Position numbers and translations under genes: made by a program
Assembly (NCBI GenBank): GCA_964017235.1
Contig: OZ024931.1
Coordinates: 137,890,033 to 137,954,032, forward strand
DNA from: Sabellastarte sp. h YS-2021
Lineage: Eukaryota > Annelida > Polychaeta > Sabellida > Sabellidae
Direction: 5' to 3'
DNA length: 64,000 nucleotides
Shown here: piece after piece, positions 58,300-64,000 of the stretch
How positions within the stretch are numbered: position 1 is the stretch's first letter
Layout of the letters: every line of letters starts with the position of its first letter
Notes under the pieces: model-generated
The model's database searches: none
What the model saw: the letters and a program-made list of their open reading frames with translations, nothing else
Told to the model about the DNA's origin: nothing

Positions 58300-58432
58300 C
58301 AAGGTTCTGAACTGTAAACTGCTGACCATCTGTAAGCAACTACCAACTTTCCCATATAAGGTCCGGGGTTTGAACTGCTGGCCTCAGAGGTGAGAGAGGA
58401 ATGTGTTACTACTGCACCACTGTGGCCCTTTT
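58300..58432 (-). mobile_element. tRNA-derived SINE fragment
   Basis: The - strand runs from GGGCCACAGTGGTGCAGTAG (degenerate A box) past 'agttcaaaccccgg' (degenerate B box) to 'gggaaagttggtagttgctt' and 'cagcagtttacagttcagaa'. It parallels the SINE at 44004-44239 but lacks the tail beyond about 58300. Confidence 0.65.
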
Positions 58433-59165
58433 AATTATCTGGTGAATACCACCACATATACAAAAGGGCTGCTGTGACATTAGTCTAACCTGATATGTAA
58501 ACCACTTTATGTTTATATTAAAGATAGATCACAAGACCCACATATTCCTAGCACAATTGGCCTAAATGGCGTCTCTGAGCCTGCCCTTCTGAACAACCTC
58601 CATAACAGCCATATTATTACAATGTACCTTATTTTCGAATGGACCAGTATTTGCCCTAAATCTTAAGTACAACCACTGAATCTAATCACTGAATATAATC
58701 TTTTGGTCTAGGGAGGAAGTGTACCAAATTTCCTGTAAGACCTGTAAGACATTCATCTAGGTGTACCTCATCATGGCAGACTTTTTGTCATAATATGTGG
58801 CAACATTATATTTGACCAGGGAGGTTTTAAAACAGTTCAAGTCCCTAAAATCAGACGTTGTAAGAAACTTTAACTGTTGATCATTGTCTCTAATTATTTG
58901 CAACAAGGGATTAAGGAAGAATCAAGCTGTTTAACACACCTTTCTGTTTAAAGCAGGGATCCTAGTTATGATTGGTAATGTTTATTGCCACAAGACGTTT
59001 TGATATCCCATGAGTTGCAGAAGTAAATTATTCCTGGTAATTTTGGGTGTCATAGATACTGTTCTAGAAACTGAATCAATAAGTTTACCTAAGCAAACAT
59101 CTGAAGTTAAGATTAGACTGATTTCTGCAAACATATGCCCAGACTGAGCTTTAAAGTAATGCAGG
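58433..59165. other. No feature recognised
   Basis: AT-rich sequence up to the left edge of Harbinger copy C. Confidence 0.4.
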
Positions 59166-59224
59166 TGTTCCACTGCAAGAGTCAGTGAAATATCAAACCT
59201 TGTATCCGACCGTAATTTCAGCCA

Positions 59225-59585
59225 CCTAGCAACAGGCCTGTCTGTTAACTTAACGGCCTGTCAGTTACACTTCCCGGCTTGTAAGTTAATCAAACAGGCC
59301 TGTCTGTAACAAGTATCTGGCTTGTCACAAATATAGACTTCCAGACTGTACTTGATGACAAACAGAAGTGTTAAAGTATAGTCAGTAACTTTAGCCGGCC
59401 TGTCTGTAACTGCTACCTACAGGTCTGTAAAGCTTACAGGCCAGTCAGTAGCTTTTTCTGACTGGATCCCAGAGTCGGGAAAATTTATAACCGAAAGGCC
59501 TGAAACTGAAACAGACAAGCTGTAAACAACAACCGATAGGCCTGTAACACTAACAGACAAGCTGGTAACTGAAACAGACAGGCAC
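59225..59585. repeat. Subterminal motif array of Harbinger copy C
   Basis: GGCCTGTCTGTTAACTT-type words run from 59235 to about 59450, then the inverse (ATAACCGAAAGGCC, 'aacagacaagctg') from about 59488 to 59585. The spacing and orientation switch match copy A. Confidence 0.65.
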
Positions 59586-59849
59586 CCAATATTTTTGGTT
59601 CTTACAGCTGGTTGGCTTCAAAATCTGTGGGTATAAAAAGGCAAGTTGGTAGACAATCTGTGTATATTTAGCCTTTGACTTTTCAAGAGACAACAAGGTG
59701 TGCAGCTTTTCTTTAGGTTTTTATTTTTTAACAAATTATGTTAAGTTTGAGATAGGCTGGACTGGCTGGAATTGAAATCTGTTTCATGGGGTTTCGCTTT
59801 TGATTTAAGTTTTTTTTCAACAAGCTGTACAATTGATTGATTGATCATC

Positions 59850-62344
59850 ATGCCAAGGTGCAGAAGGAGAAAGATTGAAGTACCAACTGACACTCAACCA
59901 CAGTTTGAGTTAGGAGATACAGCTGAGGATATAGACAGAAGGAGGAGGGAGAGAGAGGTGAGGGATGAGAGAGAGAGGAGAGAGTAGGAGGAGAGGGACA
60001 GAGAGAGGATACAGAGAAAGAGAGGAGGGAAGAGAGTCAGGAGAGAGGAGAGAAGAGAGTGTGAACAGACACGGATACTGATGTAGAATCAACTCAATTC
60101 AGACAGAAAAAGGGCCAGATGAAGTCCATTTTCTTGAGTGATTCAGACAAAGAAGCCATCATGAAGTTTGTTAAACAGCATGAGGAACTTTATGACAAGA
60201 CCAACAACAGTTTCAAAGACAAGCAGAAGAAGGAACAACTTTGGGAGCAGCTAGCAGCTACCAGAAATTGCCTGTCAAGACTGTAAAGAAGTGGTTTGAG
60301 ACTCAACATAACAGATATGGCAAGCTCACCCAGACAAAGTCAGGACAAGCAGCTGAGAAGAGAACAGAACAGCAGACCTAGCTGAAGGACAGTTTCAATT
60401 TTCTATGAGGTCACATCAGAAGGAAGAGAGTTTCCAAGTTTTCTGTGTTCAAGTCACCCCAGAGCCTTCTGCAGCCACAGCCTCAGCTTCAGTTCTGGAT
60501 ACATCCAGAGACACAGAATCCGAAATGAAAATCAGCATTGCATCAGATGTTACTCATCAGCCTTTGAGACCAATCCTAAGCAATGACTGTTACATATATT
60601 GGACACTATATTAATACATTGTGTGTTACATACATTGGGCACTATGTTAGTGCATTGTTTAATCTAAGCTTTATATTTCTATATTGCCACAAAAGATGAT
60701 TATGTTATTGATTCTTTTTATGTGTTAACATCTAAAGGAAGGGAGTTATTGATTTTTGTGTTGTATGTTATAGTATTTATATATTGACCCCATTTATGGA
60801 CTGGGGGAATTCCTCTAGGTTAACCTCAATGATACTATTTATAGATTTGGGGGAAGCCCATAGGTTCTAGAACTTCCTCACTAGATCTAGTTACCTTTTT
60901 TGGACTTCAGGTTAGTTCTGTACAATTCCAGATAATTCTGTGAGTGTATATAATTAATGTACATCTGACCACAAGTGAACTTTGTATTCGCTGGCTATAA
61001 GGAGAGCTATTGTGTCTTGGAATATAATATTGCTTGTGTTGCTCTGAACTTTTACTGGAGTGAACTGGATACATTGTCTGGACAGATTTATTGTACTTTG
61101 GATATTTTGGATATTGTACATTCATATAACAGAGAGTGGATTTACTGCATTTTGGACATTGTCCATATCTTGGAGCAGACTGTACAGTTGTGTTAACTCT
61201 CTAAAATATCTCCAGACAGACATTATGTGTGACTGGATATATAAAGGATAGCAGGACAAGGACCTTTTGTGTTGTTGAGTGTGGGGCAGGTCACAGGATA
61301 TAGATATCTGTGTGTGAGTGAACATTGGACAGATCACAGGACAGACCACAGGACATTGGACAATTCACAGAATATACCACAGAACAGATTGCTGGATACG
61401 GCGGATAAACTTAACTCTTAATGTCAGTGGTCAGGTCAGCTAGATCTTATTATTGTATTAGTGTGTTTGGTTATGAGCATACCAGTTGACTGTAATCATT
61501 ATTGTTAATTGTTGAATAAATTTGTTAAGTTAAGCTTTTTGCTTTTTTTCTGTTGCAACTTAAAGACAACCAGTAATTGCTACCGTGCTTGCCCGTGACC
61601 ATAGCAATATCAGCCTTAAATCACGACTACCACCACTGCTGCAGATCCAGTCTTAGATCAGTTCCAGCAGATTAGGTTGATGATTTCCACATTTCTGGGT
61701 GTACGTCAGGACCTCACTCCAAGTACAAGACAGTCGTTCCGCAACTATATCTACTATGAGATTGAACACCTGGAGGAGAGCGACTTTTTGACCTTCAGGA
61801 ATGAGACAGTCAAGCTTCTAAGTGAAATACAGTACAAGGTCAAATAATGCAAGAGATAGGTCACCACAAGTCAACAGATCACCACATTTAAACTTCCAAA
61901 AGCAACCCAGTCCACAGCAGGACGTGAATACATACCATACTGGAAACTCAAGCAGTTTCCACTCCAGTTATGCAGCCTAAATAGATAGCCACAACACAGC
62001 CTGCTACAGTGATTGCCAAAGTACAGCAACCATCAAGGCCTTCTTCATTAGCATCAACACAGCCTGCTACTTCTTATGTAGTTGTGGATTACCAACAGCC
62101 TGGGGCTTCCAGAAAGATGATTTTCAACCCCCTTCAGTTGCAGTTCATACAACACTTCTGGATTATTCAGTCTCTTTGGAGCTATTCCAATTGTACTACA
62201 GTACACACCATTGACACACCACAGCCATTTTCACCCTCTCAATTTCAACCAGCAATGTCACCAGTGCCATCTTCCACTCATGAAGAACAGTCAAGACCTC
62301 CCAGTCAGTCCAGCCAGCAGAGTCAGCCCAAATCAGCAGATTAG
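59850..62344 (+). pseudogene. Harbinger Myb-like protein, copy C, with an insertion
   Basis: ATG 59850 opens MPRCRRRKIEVPT and reads on through QPQFELGDTAEDIDRRRRER, a better-preserved N-terminus than copy A, to a TAG near 59985. The Arg/Glu tract (59936-60060) has slipped. The Myb-like domain (60130-60330) is present with small indels (KQHEELYD ... VKKWFETQ). A roughly 1-kb insertion (60585-61602) follows. The second conserved block is at 61740-61850 and a Gln/Pro/Ser tail (DTPQPFSPSQFQPAMSPVPS) ends at TAG 62342. It is dead, but useful for reconstructing the family by comparison. Confidence 0.6.
60585..61602 (+). mobile_element. About 1-kb insertion in copy C, solo-LTR-like
   Basis: It is absent from copy A at the matching site. 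AGCAAT occurs directly on both sides (60579-60584 and 61603-61608), a likely target duplication. The body starts near TGTTACATATATTGG and has a TATA-like 'gagtgtatataattaa' at about 60941, many 'ggaca' words at 61020-61400, and AATAAA at about 61515 before a T-rich stretch. The promoter-then-poly(A) order suggests an LTR on the + strand, but terminal TG...CA symmetry is not clean. It has no coding content. Confidence 0.4.
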
Positions 62345-63199
62345 CCCACACAAGACACACCAAAACCAGTCCTTCTTATGGCCACCCGAGTCGTCCAAAA
62401 ACAATTAATCAACTGTTGTTGCCCCAAAACAAAAAAGTACACCGTCAAGCACCTACACTTCCCCACAGTACACAAAAAAATTGTGTAAATGAATGAGTGA
62501 ATGTTGAAGAAGTATTAATAAAGTTCCCCCACAAAACAAAGAAAATAAAAAAATTAATAAGAAAAAATCTTTAAAAAATAAATTTAAAGGCAGGCCACCC
62601 CCACCCCACCCCCACCCACAAAAAATGAGAACAGTACACGCCCAAAATTACAAAAATCTAGACACCAATCCATGTCCTTCCCACCCCAAACCAAGATTTA
62701 AATGAAACAAACCCACTCTACAAGTCAGTTCATTTCAATGTGTGGAGGGACTGACAGACAAACAAATGGTAAGACCTAACAAAACATTGAAACATTATAT
62801 TTTGGCAATTTCATATGTAATTTTTCTTTTCTAGTTTCTGCACACAATTTCCCAGAAAAGTTATTTCAGTTTGTGATAATTAGGTGCCAGAATTCATTTA
62901 AAAAAGGGATCATATTTGTTTTACTATTTGGCAGATTATTCCTTTTTAAAATAAAAACAGATCATTTCAGTGGTGGATGTGAACTTTGTAAATTAAGGTC
63001 CTGGGTTTAAACTTGCCTGAGATGATACTTAATTTGGTGAACTGAGTTTGGGCGGGGCTTGCGTTAGTGATGGGCATTCTTTTTGATAAAATTTGATTTG
63101 CAATAAATTGTTATAAAACTGAGTTTATTTTTGGTGCAACACTTTGCTAAATAAAAGTTCTTGGATTATTTGGGTAGTCCTAAAATGGACTGATAGATG

Positions 63200-64000
63200 A
63201 CAGCATGTTCTCCCCCTCAGTCTTCTTATACTCTGTCCTCCTGCCCAGTCATTGTCCCCACATGATTGAAGTAGACTTTCAGTAGGTCTCATTGATATTT
63301 GGCCTCCCTTGATGCATTTCTCAAGTTCTCATGGTGTCCCTGTTCCCCCAGTCTGGACGTGGTGCTAGTATGTTGTCGGCTGGAGTGGGTGGTCTGGCTC
63401 CTCCCCCCTGATAGCTGCTCAGCATGTTATACCACACATGTTAACACAATGTCTCTGACTACTTTTGGCCTCTGCTCCATGGTGGTGAACAGTGCCCTGA
63501 ATCTCTTGACAAGTATACCAAATGAGTTCTCGACCACCGTCCTCCCCCTGGATATCCTGTAGTTGACTCTTCTCTCCTTCTTAGTCAGTTGTTGTCTACT
63601 GTAAGGATTGATCAGCCAATGCATCAGGGTAAATTGATCGTCCTCCAGCAGGAAGTAGTGTAGATCTGGCCCCTCAGGTACAAGTGGCTCAGATGACGAT
63701 AGTCCCCATGTTCCAATCTCAATTCTTCTTCTCAGTTTGCTGTGGTTGAATATCTGAGCATCAGATGATGACCACTGGCCCTCATGTTGGCCCACAGGAA
63801 CTTGTAATCTGCATCAACTAAAATACCAGGGAGAAGTAGCCCTTGGAGTTAAAATATTCACTGCCTGACTTCTTAGGCTTCTTTGTAGCAATGTGTTTTC
63901 TATCAAGTGCACCAACTGCATGGGGAACATTCCATCTGTTTCTAAATCTTTTTTCGATTTTCTTCCAGTCTTTAGGATCAGTAGGACACGTATGTTGTGT
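63200..64000 (-). pseudogene. HARBI1-type transposase, copy C (5' end beyond window)
   Basis: On the - strand from the right edge: CPTDPKDWKKIEKRFRNRWN and VPHAVGALDRKHIATKKP (first Asp kept, following Gly changed to Arg), then YFNSKGYFSLVF and a stop. After a small deletion and shift it is open at 63795-63427: SSSDAQIFNHSKLRRRIEIG, DLHYFLLEDDQFTLMHWLI (second Asp), RISRGRTVVENSFGILVKRF (catalytic Glu intact), then RPKVVRDIVLTCVV. C-terminal scraps continue to about 63200. It is the only copy in the window that keeps all three acidic residues, though its frame is broken. Confidence 0.7.

Larger units (their letters stand above)
59170..64000. mobile_element. PIF/Harbinger DNA transposon, copy C (decayed, runs off the right edge)
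   Basis: The left phrase 'taatgcaggtgttccactg' near 59159 matches copy A. A subterminal array (59225-59585), Myb-like gene (59850-62344), AT-rich middle (62345-63200) and convergent transposase (63200-64000) follow. It is alignable to copy A almost throughout, including the 'cagtggtggatgtgaacttt' tract near 62970. It lacks the 4583-5656 insertion of copy A but has its own roughly 1-kb insertion in the Myb-like gene. Confidence 0.7.

Overview
This is eukaryotic, animal-type DNA: AT-rich, with no operons or ribosome binding sites, no long host ORF, and densely packed with decayed transposable elements. The element mix points to a marine invertebrate, most likely a bivalve mollusc: DIRS-like tyrosine-recombinase retroelements, L2-like and L1/Tx1-like LINEs, PIF/Harbinger transposons with a Myb-like partner gene, tRNA-derived SINEs ending in a 'ttttacgtcgctttcaac' and (AAAT)n tail, and the dispersed 'acctccgccaag' repeat. 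The taxonomic guess rests on remembered repeat types, not on a search.

Layout. 1-2080: tandem repeats (30-bp, 88-bp and about 460-bp units). 2085-6850: Harbinger copy A, with a + strand Myb-like gene and a - strand transposase, carrying a roughly 1.07-kb inserted foldback element. 7130-8830: DIRS-like pol remnant (RT, RNase H, tyrosine recombinase) on the - strand. 9100-13330: Harbinger copy B. 14300-15179: a further Harbinger transposase (copy D) on the + strand. 15400-25980: mostly unique AT-rich DNA, with two short exon-like segments (17219-17252 and 21041-21115) that join in frame and may be the 5' end of the only host gene here. 25985-28124: DIRS-like gag remnant on the - strand, split by a SINE with a perfect 64-bp flanking duplication. 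29400-30764: remnant with a Polinton/F54H12.3-type integrase, followed by the best-preserved element, a complete Ty3/gypsy retrotransposon at 30765-35786 on the - strand. It has 256-bp LTRs, a TATAT target duplication, a primer-binding site, a polypurine tract and all pol domains, but is inactivated by a small deletion in the RT thumb. 37623-37849: compact MITE with 45-bp GC-rich inverted repeats. 38485-40350: LINE fragments. 44004-48195: SINE, gypsy integrase scrap, DIRS RT scrap and an L2-like LINE. 48768-49432, 51012-51859 and 53669-54472: three more inverted-repeat elements, the last inserted into an L1/Tx1-like LINE (52180-54660). 57305-57692 and 58300-58432: dispersed repeat and SINE. 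59170-64000: Harbinger copy C, running off the right edge.

How the parts relate. Harbinger A, B and C share one plan: a subterminal array of short motifs in both orientations, a Myb/SANT-like DNA-binding gene, then a convergent HARBI1-type transposase. All four transposase copies are damaged, three of them at or around the catalytic acidic residues. Aligning A with C dates later insertions (4583-5656 in A, about 60585-61602 in C) and exposes an in-frame deletion in the A transposase. I see no new defence, toxin or metabolic system. The novelty here lies in element architecture and nested history, and in one possible host gene start.
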